Source of the DNA: Parachlamydia acanthamoebae
GTDB lineage: Bacteria; Chlamydiota; Chlamydiia; Chlamydiales; Parachlamydiaceae
NCBI RefSeq assembly: GCF_000875975.1
Contig: NZ_BAWW01000066.1
Span: 62,001 to 126,000 of the forward strand
Direction: 5' to 3'
DNA length: 64,000 nucleotides
The position numbers and the translations under genes are program-made. This document shows, piece by piece, positions 1 to 9,059 of the stretch (position 1 is its first letter; each line of letters begins with the position of its first letter). Below the pieces are notes generated by a model. That model had not been told where the DNA came from. It made no database searches and saw nothing but the letters and a program-made list of their open reading frames with translations.

Positions 1-307
1 AGGTTGAACTTGGGGCTTCGGATTCTGCGATCTCTATGGTTTTGGCAGGCTCTTCTTCACTGGCTGGTAAAAAATGACTTGGCTGTATTTCCCATCCCAT
101 CGCTTCTAAATCCTGCATTTCTTGGTTCGCAGAATTTTGTTTCGGTTTCTTTTGAGGATGTGGCTTATTTTTTTTCAAAGCCCGACGACTTTTGTGCGCA
201 TTTCGCTCTCGTGATTTCTGATCAAAATCTTGCGCTCCAAAGAGATGTCCGCCAAAAAAAATCGGAATTATTACAATTAAACGTAAAAGCCAAAAAAACA
301 TTTTCAT
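1..307 (-). CDS. Secreted protein, N-terminal part only, sharing a motif with the SctC N-terminus
   Basis: The reading frame starts at an ATG ending at 307, only eight bases after the stop of the lipoprotein gene, and runs off the left edge of the window with no stop (102 codons seen). The first 20 or so residues are a hydrophobic signal-like segment (MKMFFWLLRLIVIIPIFFGG), followed by a very basic stretch and then a block reading QDLEAMGWEIQPSHFLP at about residues 69-85. The secretin SctC in the same operon has a closely similar block (EDLEEMGWEIEPEQFLP) in the same place after its own signal sequence. This suggests a periplasmic or outer-membrane partner, or a second secretin-like protein, but the rest of the gene is outside the window. 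The function is not known to me. An opposite-strand frame over the same bases looks spurious. Confidence 0.65.
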   Translation of the reverse strand, partial: MKMFFWLLRLIVIIPIFFGGHLFGAQDFDQKSRERNAHKSRRALKKNKPHPQKKPKQNSANQEMQDLEAMGWEIQPSHFLPASEEEPAKTIEIAESEAPSST

Positions 308-315
308 AAATACTC

Positions 316-1314
316 TTAAAACGATGCTTGAAATAAAAGAACAGGAAATAGGCCTTCGTTTACCATCATTCTTTCTACGCCTGTTTGATATAGATAATGA
401 TTATACTGGTTTGCCTCTATACCAGCCCCATTAATCCCTCCAAAATACCATCCCATCTCAAAACTCGTTGTGATGAGACCTGCCGCGATATTGCCATGGT
501 CAAAAAACTGATAAGCCGCAGCTATAAAAAGCGTATTAATCAAAAAAGAAGTCAAAGCAGATTTTTTTTGCCCAACATACCAATAGCCCGCTCCAGGAAG
601 AGCTGCATTCAAAAGTTGCGCTTTTTTAACAGATTTTGAGCATAGACGAAAATCCGTCAAAAATTGATCAACCGCCTGTTGGCTTTGCAATCCTTTGCTA
701 TAAACCGCGATCCTCTCAAAATCGGCATGCGCAAGTGCCGTCGACAATTGAACCGTCTGAGCCTTTTGCGGATTACATTGCTGCAATGTTTCCAAAATCG
801 CACATGCTTTTTCGGGTTGCCCTAATTTTTCGTAGCACTCATAAAGCACTAATACGAGCTCATTAAAAGCAGGAAATTCTGCTGTTACTTGAAACAAACG
901 ACTATCCTCAAACGCTTCAATTGCTTCAACATATTTCTGTCCAAAGTAGTAGCAGAGAACAATCTCATATTCGATCTGTAAACGTCTTTCAAATTTCGAA
1001 TCTGGAAGTAAAATTAACGCTCTTTTAAAAGACGTAATGGCACGATAGAGATCGATTTCACGTGCAAAAGTTTGTCCTATCAAGAGCTCTTTCCCCCAAG
1101 ATTGCCTTAGCTCATCTTCCGTAAAATCAGGAAAAGGCGAGGGCAAATGCTGGATATAATTCTTGGGTGGAGAATATTGCACAATGGGGTCAAGTTGCGT
1201 ATTAATGGGTTGGCACCCAATCAATAAAAAGATCCCGATTCCCAGAAAGATTCGCCTAAACAGATCTTTCCGGGAAAAAAACTTAACAACGGAGCATTCC
1301 ATTCTTACCGACAA
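316..1314 (-). CDS. Putative lipoprotein with TPR-like repeats and a C-terminal membrane segment
   Basis: A 332-residue protein encoded directly after sctC; the first possible start overlaps the sctC stop by ten bases, and a second ATG (residue 5) lies just inside. A basic stretch, a hydrophobic core and a lipobox (LLIGC, Cys34) predict a lipid-anchored envelope protein. Residues about 85-190 are helical and TPR-like. Residues about 240-305 begin with AALPGAGYWYVGQ and hold one or two hydrophobic helices rich in Gly and aromatic residues, like small membrane modules seen in other envelope proteins. The operon position, translationally coupled to the secretin, suggests a role in secretin assembly or anchoring (pilotin-like), but this is inference from context; I do not recognise a named family. 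Confidence 0.75.
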   Translation of the reverse strand: MSVRMECSVVKFFSRKDLFRRIFLGIGIFLLIGCQPINTQLDPIVQYSPPKNYIQHLPSPFPDFTEDELRQSWGKELLIGQTFAREIDLYRAITSFKRALILLPDSKFERRLQIEYEIVLCYYFGQKYVEAIEAFEDSRLFQVTAEFPAFNELVLVLYECYEKLGQPEKACAILETLQQCNPQKAQTVQLSTALAHADFERIAVYSKGLQSQQAVDQFLTDFRLCSKSVKKAQLLNAALPGAGYWYVGQKKSALTSFLINTLFIAAAYQFFDHGNIAAGLITTSFEMGWYFGGINGAGIEANQYNHYLYQTGVERMMVNEGLFPVLLFQASF

Positions 1315-4079
1315 TCTCCATCAAAAGTTTCACAAGCCTCACACGCTTCATATTTCTCAGTCGATTTAATATTGAAGAAATCCAATGCTTCATCCACTTC
1401 ATATTTCCAGCTTCTTTTCGATTCGTTTTTGTAGCGGAAGACATCCTGTTGGTGCTTTGTCACATTTTGAACTTCTTCTTCTGTATCAATGATTTCGGGA
1501 CGAATGAAAATCATGATATTGCGCTTTGCATCGGAAACCGTTTTGTCGCTAAAGGCAGCTCCAATAATAGGAAGGCCTCCTAAACAAGGCACATTCACCC
1601 TTCGTCTAGTGTCCTCATCTTGCATCATTCCGCTCAATACAAGGAAATACTTGTCTGGGACATGCACTCGCGTGGTCGTGCGACTTAAACGTGTCGTTGG
1701 ACCGGGCAATGCAGTATTTAATACGTCCGAAGTCGTTGTTGAGGCAACACTACTGACTTCCTCACGAATTTCCAAAGTCACGATGTCGTTATTCCCCAAG
1801 AATGGAGTCACTTTGAATGTTGTTCCGACATTACGGAATTCAAAGTTATTCGCAATTGGCGTCCCCCCAATGTTGGAGATAGACTGTGTTTGGAATGGCG
1901 TGTTAAAACCGACGAAAATCTCAGCAGTGACATTGTCTTCGGTCAAGATTTTCGGGTTCATGATAATATTCGTGTTCGTTTTATCATGAATCGCTTTAAC
2001 AAGGGCTCCAATGGAATCAAAGGTCAAATTTCCCAATGACACATTCTGCCCAAGTACGCCTAAATTATAACCAGGAAGTCGAGCTAGACCACTGGCGTTC
2101 GGAAGCAATGTCTGCCCAGTCGTAATCCCTCTGTTATTAACAATCCCAGTAGTATCTAAGGCTGCCGGTAATGTGGAAGCATCGGATAAAAAGGCCTGTG
2201 AACCCGCCACATTTCCACCACCAAAACGCGTTCCCCAGTTGACACCATATTGTAAGGAATCATCTAAAGATATATCCAAAATAAGCATTTCGATGAAAAC
2301 TTGGCGCAATGGAGTATCGAGCTCGGCGATCAATTCTTCTAGCTTTCTAATGGATTCAACTGTTCCTGTAAAAATGAGAGAATTAGAAGACTCCAGCCAT
2401 TGAACCGTATTAATTGTCGCGACTAAATCATCATTACTTTGTCCAAGACGATTTAAGCTTGCTCCAATGAGTGAAAGCGCTTGTTGAATATCTGCCCCTT
2501 TTCGATATTGGAGTTTATGGATAAAGAACTTCGTTCGTTCAATATCGCCTAAGGGAAGGTTTGGCGTTTGCACCACATTGCGCAAAATAGGCTCGGCTGA
2601 AATCGATTCTCCCGTACCTAATCGGAAGACCCAATTTCCATTGGGATCTTTTTCCCAACGCCCTTTTGGGACACGATCTAAAGATTCTTGTGTAGCGGAT
2701 GCAGGAGGTGTCGTGCCTTCCGGAACAAAAAACCAATTTCCATTTTTATCTTTGTACCAAGTTCCCTTTGGAGCAGCTTCAGTTCCTGCAGGAACATTCG
2801 GTTTAAATACCCAATTTCCTTGCGCATCTAAATCCCATCGTCCCATTGCTTGATTTTCGGCAGCAATTCCGGGAACAGCGGCCCCTTCTGCAGTGCTTGT
2901 CGCTCTCCCCTGCACATTCAAGTCTTTCATTTCATAAATACGTGTTGTCCCCTGGTTTTGATCCAAGCGCTGCAACATGGAAATGGATTTTTCGACTAGA
3001 TAAGGGGATGCTACAATGAAAATACTATTTGCAGTAGGCTGCGGCACAAAAGTAATGGGCAGATCTTGAGCAATCGGAAGCATGATTTGTTGGATAAGAT
3101 CCATCAAGGTGTCTAGAGAGCTATTTTTGATGACATATTGCCCTAAAACGACTCCACCAGCAGGAGCATCTAATGATTTGAGTAGTTTTGCAATTAATCG
3201 TACATTGCTAACTAAATCCGTTATGATAAGATTATTGCTGTTCTCTAAAATCTCAACAATTGCTTTTGCTGACGTTAATGGACGCACAACAGCTGCTGCT
3301 TTAGCAGGATCTATGGAATTCAGATAAAAGACTTGTGTGACAAGCTCAAAATTCCCCGGAATAACGTCCCCTGCACCAACGATAGAGATGCTACTTACAT
3401 TGGGATTTTTATGAATGAGGATATTATTGCCTTCTTCCAGAATATTTAATTCGTGTACGCGTAGTTCTTGAAAAAGTGCAGCCAAAACATTGTCGATGGT
3501 TGTTAATTCTTCAGCGATAACAGTGATGTTGAAGTCCAAATCGGCTTCATCAAAAATGAAATTCTTACCTGATATGCGGCTGACAAAACGGATATATTCA
3601 ACAACATGCACATTATTAAAATTGATCGAAATAAGCCTTGACGGGGGTTGAGGAGGTTCGGCTTGCGCAATAAGCTCTTCTTCAGATTCTGGATCAACGT
3701 ATGCCAGGTCTTCCCCAATTTCAGTTGCAGGAGGCTCTAATTCAACGATGACATGCTCTGACAGGTCTTCTTGGGATGGGACTCTAACCAAAGGCGTTTC
3801 TTCATGAGATGAAATTGAGGCTTCTAAGGCAATTTGAGGATCTTTTTGCTGAGCGACAGGAAGAAATTGTTCAGGTTCGATTTCCCATCCCATCTCTTCT
3901 AAGTCTTCAAGCTCTCTCGCAGCCAAATTGGATTTGACTTTAACTACCCTTTCTTTCTTCATGGATTGGCGGTTTCTTTGGAGATCAGCTTCGCGGCCAT
4001 CCAAAACATTTTGCCCTAGCGAAAGAATCGCAAGAATAAAAGCACTATTAAAAATGACCTGACGTAATTTATTTTTCAT
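1305..4079 (-). CDS. sctC: Type III secretion outer-membrane secretin SctC (CdsC)
   Basis: SctC forms the outer-membrane ring of the injectisome. I chose the ATG ending at 4079 because a signal peptide (MKNKLRQVIFNSAFILAIL) starts there; a GTG 96 bases upstream gives an unlikely extension. After a charged linker with the motif EDLEEMGWEIEPEQFLP come N-terminal ring domains (about residues 145-395, for example ISINFNNVHVVEYIRFVSR and TQVFYLNSIDPAKAAAVVR). Residues about 410-495 hold an unusual insert of three GxWxxDxxGNWxF repeats. The secretin core follows from about 600 to 850, with FIEMLILDISLDDSLQYGVNW and the typical C-terminal block VPCLGGLPIIGAAFSDK followed by IMIFIRPEII. At 924 residues it is long for the family because of the linker and insert. 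It is near the end of the T3SS operon, after the kinase gene, as in chlamydiae. A 270-base gap precedes it and may hold its own promoter. Confidence 0.95.
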   Translation of the reverse strand: MKNKLRQVIFNSAFILAILSLGQNVLDGREADLQRNRQSMKKERVVKVKSNLAARELEDLEEMGWEIEPEQFLPVAQQKDPQIALEASISSHEETPLVRVPSQEDLSEHVIVELEPPATEIGEDLAYVDPESEEELIAQAEPPQPPSRLISINFNNVHVVEYIRFVSRISGKNFIFDEADLDFNITVIAEELTTIDNVLAALFQELRVHELNILEEGNNILIHKNPNVSSISIVGAGDVIPGNFELVTQVFYLNSIDPAKAAAVVRPLTSAKAIVEILENSNNLIITDLVSNVRLIAKLLKSLDAPAGGVVLGQYVIKNSSLDTLMDLIQQIMLPIAQDLPITFVPQPTANSIFIVASPYLVEKSISMLQRLDQNQGTTRIYEMKDLNVQGRATSTAEGAAVPGIAAENQAMGRWDLDAQGNWVFKPNVPAGTEAAPKGTWYKDKNGNWFFVPEGTTPPASATQESLDRVPKGRWEKDPNGNWVFRLGTGESISAEPILRNVVQTPNLPLGDIERTKFFIHKLQYRKGADIQQALSLIGASLNRLGQSNDDLVATINTVQWLESSNSLIFTGTVESIRKLEELIAELDTPLRQVFIEMLILDISLDDSLQYGVNWGTRFGGGNVAGSQAFLSDASTLPAALDTTGIVNNRGITTGQTLLPNASGLARLPGYNLGVLGQNVSLGNLTFDSIGALVKAIHDKTNTNIIMNPKILTEDNVTAEIFVGFNTPFQTQSISNIGGTPIANNFEFRNVGTTFKVTPFLGNNDIVTLEIREEVSSVASTTTSDVLNTALPGPTTRLSRTTTRVHVPDKYFLVLSGMMQDEDTRRRVNVPCLGGLPIIGAAFSDKTVSDAKRNIMIFIRPEIIDTEEEVQNVTKHQQDVFRYKNESKRSWKYEVDEALDFFNIKSTEKYEACEACETFDGDCR

Positions 4080-4349
4080 AATTCTTGCATTATCTTGCTG
4101 TATCTGTTGTCGAAAGTAAGGTCGGCCATCTTTTGTAAAAAGGTAGTTATTCCAAACAATCCAATTATTTTCCACTGAAAATCGACTCAGATTGAAGAAC
4201 GTCTATTTTACCGACTCGCTTGAATCAAAAGATTCGAGCTTATGCCTATTAGCTCTATAAGATTGGCATAATTTACCTCTTGGACGCAACATTTTTCGGA
4301 AAAGAGCGCAGGAAAAATGACTAAATAGTTCTTTTTTGGACGTTAACTT

Positions 4350-5951
4350 CTATTGTTTGCGTAAAATGCTGATAAAAGAGATGGGCCAATTGAGGATGGC
4401 TTCGGGAGATGAACTTTTTGCAATGCGGAGAAGATGCTCGGTTTGCTTTTGAGGAGTTAAATCTCGATTTTCAAAAATGGCGCGTTTAATGGCATCCTCA
4501 GAAAGAGGGGCCTGAACTTCATGTGAAGGAGAAACGGGAGTCAAGCTATCTAAAACAATAGAATCCCCCACTTCCCAATTGTGAGAAACATGCGTAAATT
4601 CAGCATTGGGATCTATTCCGAGTGGTAAATTTTCTGAAGGGATTTTTACTGGAATAGGATCAGAAGGAGATAGAGACCATAAATGCCCGTACCCGCAGGA
4701 GATATAGTGAAACTGGTTTTCATCTGGCAATAAAACCAAATAGTTTAAATTAAAAATCTGACGAGTGGTTTCATGAATGAGAATATCATTTAATCGCGTG
4801 ACAAAATCTTGTGGGGACTTACAAGTTCTTGCTAAAGCTCTTCCCATCCCGCGCAGTGTTGCCGTATAAAGAACACTCGCCTCCGTTTTTTCGGAAGACT
4901 CTCCCATTAAAACGGCATACCCTCCTCCCGGGACGTCAAAGAGATCATAGAAAACCCCAAATACACGCATTCCCTTGTAATTGGCAATTCCTACATCTAC
5001 ACGGGACCAGAAAGGGGCCTTATCGGGAAATAGTAATGTTTGAGCATGCTTAAGACTTTCTGATAACTCGCTCAGGCGATCCCCGCTTTTTTGCTCTTTT
5101 TGAAAGTTAGGGGAATGTAAATAAGCGGATAAATCCGCGATAAAATCAACCATATCCTGATAACGATCTTCTGGTTTGATTTGTAATGCCTTACTCAAAA
5201 TTTTTTGCAAAGACCTTGGCATCAAGGACAGGTGAATTTGTCCATAGCTTAATTTTCCCAGAACAAGTTCATAGGCAATAATTGCCAAAGAATAGATATC
5301 CGACGGAAATGAAACAGATTCTGGGTTCTCCTTTTGCTCGGGGCTCATATAAATAGGGGTCCCCACCAAACGGTGTTGCGCTACCACCTGGAGTGTTTTC
5401 TTATCTGTTAATTTTTGAGCAATCCCAAAATCGATAAGCTTAATTTGACCTGAATCCTCAACTAAAATGTTTTCTGGTTTGATGTCGCGGTGGATGATTC
5501 CGCGTGTATGTAAGTGACAAAGCGTATAAGCAATATCGATCACGAGCTCAATGGCTTTTTTTAGAGAAATGGGATTTTGAAGGATGTATTGCCGTAAAGA
5601 AATCCCTTGCACAAACTCCATCGCGATGTAGAGCCCTCCCTCCCAACTACCATGCCCATAAATTTTCACAATATTTGGATCGTCTGTGAGAGCGATCACC
5701 TCAGCTTCATGCTGAAAACTTCGAATGGCTTCGGGATGGCCTAAGAATTTAGGAGCTAAAACTTTGATAACCAGTGGTTCTTTTGTTTCTGGGTGGGTGC
5801 CTAAATAGAGGATGCTCATTCCTCCCTTTTGCAAAAGACATTCAATTTTGTAAGGACCGACTTTTTTAGGAACTTCCACATGCGCATCTGGCTGCTGGGG
5901 AGGGAGCAGCCCTGGGCTTGTGATACTTTTGTGAAAATCGTCACTCATCAT
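4350..5951 (-). CDS. Ser/Thr protein kinase with degenerate SpoIIE/PP2C-like domain (Pkn5-like)
   Basis: Numbering from the first in-frame TTG (one residue before the chosen ATG at 5951), residues about 34-290 form a complete Hanks-type kinase: glycine-rich loop QKGGMS, Lys64 in LVIKVL, catalytic HRDIKPEN (Asp157), DFG 175-177 and SPE. The remaining 200 residues match the layout of SpoIIE/PP2C phosphatases (GVFYDLFDVPGGGYAVLMG, then RLNDILI, then LPLGID and GDSIVL), but the metal-binding Asp positions are replaced: the usual GDVSGKG block reads GESSEKT and the final TDG is lost. In chlamydiae the homologous gene pkn5 sits between cdsQ and cdsC, exactly as here, and Pkn5 has been discussed as a T3SS-linked kinase. 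A kinase joined to a pseudo-phosphatase is my inference from the residues. No clear Shine-Dalgarno sequence was seen. Confidence 0.9.
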   Translation of the reverse strand: MMSDDFHKSITSPGLLPPQQPDAHVEVPKKVGPYKIECLLQKGGMSILYLGTHPETKEPLVIKVLAPKFLGHPEAIRSFQHEAEVIALTDDPNIVKIYGHGSWEGGLYIAMEFVQGISLRQYILQNPISLKKAIELVIDIAYTLCHLHTRGIIHRDIKPENILVEDSGQIKLIDFGIAQKLTDKKTLQVVAQHRLVGTPIYMSPEQKENPESVSFPSDIYSLAIIAYELVLGKLSYGQIHLSLMPRSLQKILSKALQIKPEDRYQDMVDFIADLSAYLHSPNFQKEQKSGDRLSELSESLKHAQTLLFPDKAPFWSRVDVGIANYKGMRVFGVFYDLFDVPGGGYAVLMGESSEKTEASVLYTATLRGMGRALARTCKSPQDFVTRLNDILIHETTRQIFNLNYLVLLPDENQFHYISCGYGHLWSLSPSDPIPVKIPSENLPLGIDPNAEFTHVSHNWEVGDSIVLDSLTPVSPSHEVQAPLSEDAIKRAIFENRDLTPQKQTEHLLRIAKSSSPEAILNWPISFISILRKQ

Positions 5952-6029
5952 CAAAATAAAATGGAAGCTTAAGGAAGTTTAAACACTTTAAAGGAAATCT
6001 TAGACATTACTTTGAAGACATTCAACCAA

Positions 6030-7418
6030 TCAACCAATTTCTAGTACGCGAACCCCTAAAGCATCGCCAATGGAAAGCAATTCTCCGCGTGCCACGCGCT
6101 TGCCATTTACAACAAGGTCTATTCCATCTTCAGGGTGAACATTTAACTCTAAAAGATTTCCAGGCTGAAGCTCGACCAATTTTTTGACTGTCATTTGTAT
6201 GCGCCCTACCTCTGCCGTTATTACTAAAGGAATATCGTCAATTGAAGGTGCAGTTTGCTTACTTGCAGTGGAAGCTTTTTCAGCCTCTACATGACTTTCT
6301 TCTTCAGCCTCATGCTCTGTTGATTCTTCCACTTCAGATTCTTCATGCTCATGCTCTTCGTGCTCATGATCTTCAATTTCTGTCTCTTCATCATGGTCTA
6401 AAGCAGATTCATCTTCTGTATATTCTTCGTCTTCATCATCTGTGTAATCTTCATCCTCGTCTTCATCTTCATAGTCAGTTTCATCTTCTTCCGTTTCCTC
6501 GAATTCAGATTCTTCATGCTCATCATACTCTTCATCTTCATCGTATTCTGAATGATTTTTTGCCATGGGTTCAGTTACCTCGTGATAAAGGGGATACTCT
6601 AGAATTTTTAGGTTCCCTTGTTTTAATTTTCCTCGGAAAAAGGGTTTTCCATTAATAGTTAAAAGGACCCTGCCGGCGTCTTCGCCAGGCTTCAAAGAGC
6701 AGGAATCCAAGATAAGCAAATCGCCTAAAGCTAATTTTTTCCATTCCCCGGCTTTTAGAGTCGTTTTACCCGCTTCTAGATGCACCACCACTTCCAAATA
6801 ATCCGCATTAGGTGTCTGATACATCGCATTTTCATTGGCTTGTGCATAATGCGCTTTCCACTCTTTGTAAAACTGATCAGATAAAATGAGCCGACCTTTA
6901 ACAGAATGCTCTGGAGACACTTTCGCTGTCACATCTACACATAGGGAATTGCCTTCTGGCTGAGAAGCAGGATCTTTAATTTGAATGGAGAGAGAATGAT
7001 CGAACTCCACACTTTTAAAAGCGTGAATCAATTCAAGGCTCAAAAACTGAACAAATGCATTTAAAAAATCATGATCCGCCTCAAATTCGGGATGCGTTTG
7101 ATTTTTCAATAAAAATCCCATTAAAAAAAGAAGATCTTGTTGGGACATGACCCACCAAACGGGACCTTCAATCGAGGAAATTCTAAATTCTCGAATAACG
7201 TATGGTTCACCAAAATCAGAAAAGAGATTTTTTTCATTTTTCCATTCTGGCAAAGAGGGGATAAAAGCCGCCTCTTTTAATTGAAATGTTTCTGCAAATT
7301 GCTGCGCAAACGCTTCCCAAGGAAAAGCCGGAGGGTAGCCAAATAAAGGGACCTCATCCTTTCGAACAAATTCAGGAGACAGGTTTTTTAGCCATGAATA
7401 GGGAACAGTAGCAGTCAT
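6030..7418 (-). CDS. sctQ: Type III secretion cytosolic C-ring protein SctQ (CdsQ)
   Basis: SctQ builds the cytosolic sorting platform under the injectisome. The protein has two SpoA (FliM/FliN C-terminal-like) domains: residues about 205-275 (LEVVVHLEAGKTTLKAGEWKKL) and 393-462 (IPLVITAEVGRIQMTVKKL, ending LGVRVLEIG). Between them, residues about 290-382 are almost only Glu, Asp and His with some Tyr and Thr, which makes this protein (462 residues) longer than the chlamydial CdsQ. The N-terminal 200 residues match no domain I can name, as in other SctQ proteins. Neighbours are sctP upstream (100-base gap) and the kinase gene downstream. An internal start that would make only the second SpoA domain, known for other SctQ proteins, was not evident. 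Confidence 0.93.
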   Translation of the reverse strand: MTATVPYSWLKNLSPEFVRKDEVPLFGYPPAFPWEAFAQQFAETFQLKEAAFIPSLPEWKNEKNLFSDFGEPYVIREFRISSIEGPVWWVMSQQDLLFLMGFLLKNQTHPEFEADHDFLNAFVQFLSLELIHAFKSVEFDHSLSIQIKDPASQPEGNSLCVDVTAKVSPEHSVKGRLILSDQFYKEWKAHYAQANENAMYQTPNADYLEVVVHLEAGKTTLKAGEWKKLALGDLLILDSCSLKPGEDAGRVLLTINGKPFFRGKLKQGNLKILEYPLYHEVTEPMAKNHSEYDEDEEYDEHEESEFEETEEDETDYEDEDEDEDYTDDEDEEYTEDESALDHDEETEIEDHEHEEHEHEESEVEESTEHEAEEESHVEAEKASTASKQTAPSIDDIPLVITAEVGRIQMTVKKLVELQPGNLLELNVHPEDGIDLVVNGKRVARGELLSIGDALGVRVLEIG

Positions 7419-7517
7419 TATGAAAATCTTTTTTGAAATGGGTTCTCATTTGCATTCAATTGAACGTCTGGTGCGAAGGATTATAACGAAATGGCAATTA
7501 ATTCAAATAGATCCTTA

Positions 7518-8522
7518 TTATCCTTTTTGTCTTTTCTGCCTGCCCTGTCCTTGTGATTCATCTTCATCCCGCTGATGATCATCTTTAGCAAGTTGAGTAT
7601 CATCGAGATATGGACGGTTTTCCATAATTGTAGTCGTTGTCACTTGGTGCACAATCCATTCCCCTCTTTGTGCCAAAGTCTGCATTAAAGCTTCTTGGTT
7701 TTTAGGGAGATCCAGCAAATTTTTCGCTTGTTGCGTGAGGTTTTCAAAAGTAATATTAAATTCATTTCTTGCTGTATCATAGCTTGAGACAACAACTCTC
7801 GCTCCATCGAACATTTTATTAATGCCGTTCAATGTGATGGCAGTTTCCGTTTTGCCACCTTCTTTTATGCTGTATAGATCGATTTGCCCTATTTGGTCAA
7901 CTATTTCTTTGATCCGATCAATCATATTCACAGGCTGAACAATAGGGGGTGTGGGGGTATAGATCGAAACCAGCTCAGTTTTGACAACCATCGGATTGAC
8001 TAACGGTTGATTAGGCAATTCCTGAACAGGGTTTTGACCGTTCTTTTTCTTCGAATCAACGCCCGCTCCAAAATCTTCTGTGTCATTCTGATTAATGGAG
8101 ACATCCTCCATTTTGACTTCAGGTTTCTTCTCAGCATGTGGGACAAAGTAGGGTCTTTGAGCGATCTGACTGCGAGACTGCTCAAATTCTTCTTCGCCTT
8201 GATTTTGCACAGCTTGTTCTTTTGCGCCCTTATCTTCAATACCCTTGTCTCCTGCTCCCTTACGACCTCTCGCCAAATCAAAAAGGGAAGGGGATAAAGG
8301 TTTACTTTGAGCTTCTTCTTCTTGCTCTGCCTTTAAGTTTGCAGCATCGAGCGCTTTCGTGAATTTCCCTTTATCCGCGACATTCTTGCGTTTCTTTTGA
8401 GAATCTTCCTTAGCGTCATCCTTGTGAACAACTTTGAAAGTATCTTTGAGTAATTTACGATCAGGGCCTTCACTGCGATATCGATCTGCATCATCGCTAG
8501 TTACAGATAAATTTGGACCCAT
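7518..8522 (-). CDS. sctP: Type III secretion protein SctP-like (CdsP, CT671 position)
   Basis: A 334-residue, highly charged and mostly disordered protein: the first 200 residues are rich in Lys, Asp, Glu and Gln, and the last 130 form an ordered-looking part (MIDRIKEIVDQIGQIDLYSIKEG to about residue 310) with a basic tail. Its place between sctO and sctQ is the position of CT671/CdsP in Chlamydia, proposed to be the needle-length ruler or substrate-switch protein. Sequence similarity among SctP proteins is low, so the call rests on operon position, size and composition. The start ATG is 26 bases after the sctO stop, so the two are probably translated from one message. Confidence 0.75.
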   Translation of the reverse strand: MGPNLSVTSDDADRYRSEGPDRKLLKDTFKVVHKDDAKEDSQKKRKNVADKGKFTKALDAANLKAEQEEEAQSKPLSPSLFDLARGRKGAGDKGIEDKGAKEQAVQNQGEEEFEQSRSQIAQRPYFVPHAEKKPEVKMEDVSINQNDTEDFGAGVDSKKKNGQNPVQELPNQPLVNPMVVKTELVSIYTPTPPIVQPVNMIDRIKEIVDQIGQIDLYSIKEGGKTETAITLNGINKMFDGARVVVSSYDTARNEFNITFENLTQQAKNLLDLPKNQEALMQTLAQRGEWIVHQVTTTTIMENRPYLDDTQLAKDDHQRDEDESQGQGRQKRQKG

Positions 8523-8548
8523 ACTGACACTCCATTATTAACAAAATA

Positions 8549-9040
8549 TTATTTTCTTTGGTGGATCATATACATCACCGATCCCAGTTCGTCCTGTTCA
8601 CGACCTTCGATAATCTCTTCTTCTTTCTTCAGCTCTTGCAACCAGTCTTTGCGATGCGTCATCAGTTTATCCACCTCTTGACGCTTGCGTTTCAGCTCTT
8701 CTTTGGCAATTTCAAGATTTTTTTCAGCGACAGTGACCTGTTCTTTTTGATCCGCAACTTTTTTTTCTTCAACCTTCAAACGCTCTTGTACAATTTTAAT
8801 GTACACCTTCATTTGTAAAATCTTAGGACTCGTGGTCCCATGATCCATTTCATAACGCATTTGATCCATCTTAGCTTTCAAATGCTCAAGGACCTTATCT
8901 CGTTCGGCTTCCCGTTTGGCTAACGTTTCCTTCTCTCTCTCAAGGGCCAATTTTTTATCAGCAACAACCCTCTCAGCATCTTCAACACGCCTCTGCTTGA
9001 CTTGCAAAACTTGCTGTAAAGGATAGACCACTTTAGCCAT
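8549..9040 (-). CDS. sctO: Type III secretion stalk protein SctO (CdsO)
   Basis: A 163-residue, almost entirely alpha-helical protein with long heptad patterns (for example residues 20-60 and 80-130), full of Lys, Glu and Gln. This is the usual look of SctO/FliJ/YscO, the stalk that sits in the SctN hexamer and recycles chaperones. It lies directly downstream of sctN with a 19-base gap and upstream of sctP, the chlamydial CT669-CT670-CT671 order. It starts MAKVVYPLQQVLQVKQRRVEDAE, like the FliJ-type N-terminus. No other assignment fits as well. Confidence 0.88.
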   Translation of the reverse strand: MAKVVYPLQQVLQVKQRRVEDAERVVADKKLALEREKETLAKREAERDKVLEHLKAKMDQMRYEMDHGTTSPKILQMKVYIKIVQERLKVEEKKVADQKEQVTVAEKNLEIAKEELKRKRQEVDKLMTHRKDWLQELKKEEEIIEGREQDELGSVMYMIHQRK

Positions 9041-9059
9041 AAATTTGCAACCTCATCGC

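Noticed and set aside
4..309. Plus-strand reading frame at the left edge
   Set aside because: The minus strand over the same bases carries a signal peptide and a motif shared with SctC and is spaced as part of the operon; the plus frame looks like its shadow.
4080..4175. Longer SctC start at a GTG
   Set aside because: The extension has no Shine-Dalgarno and would place the signal peptide inside the protein; the ATG at 4079 fits better.
4180..4290. Imperfect inverted repeat CTTGAATC/GATTCGAG upstream of sctC as a terminator
   Set aside because: One mismatch, short stem and no U-run; not strong enough to list.
6242..6655. Plus-strand His/Leu-rich frame of 137 residues
   Set aside because: It is the complement of the Glu/Asp/His-rich linker of sctQ; repetitive acidic codons keep the opposite strand open.
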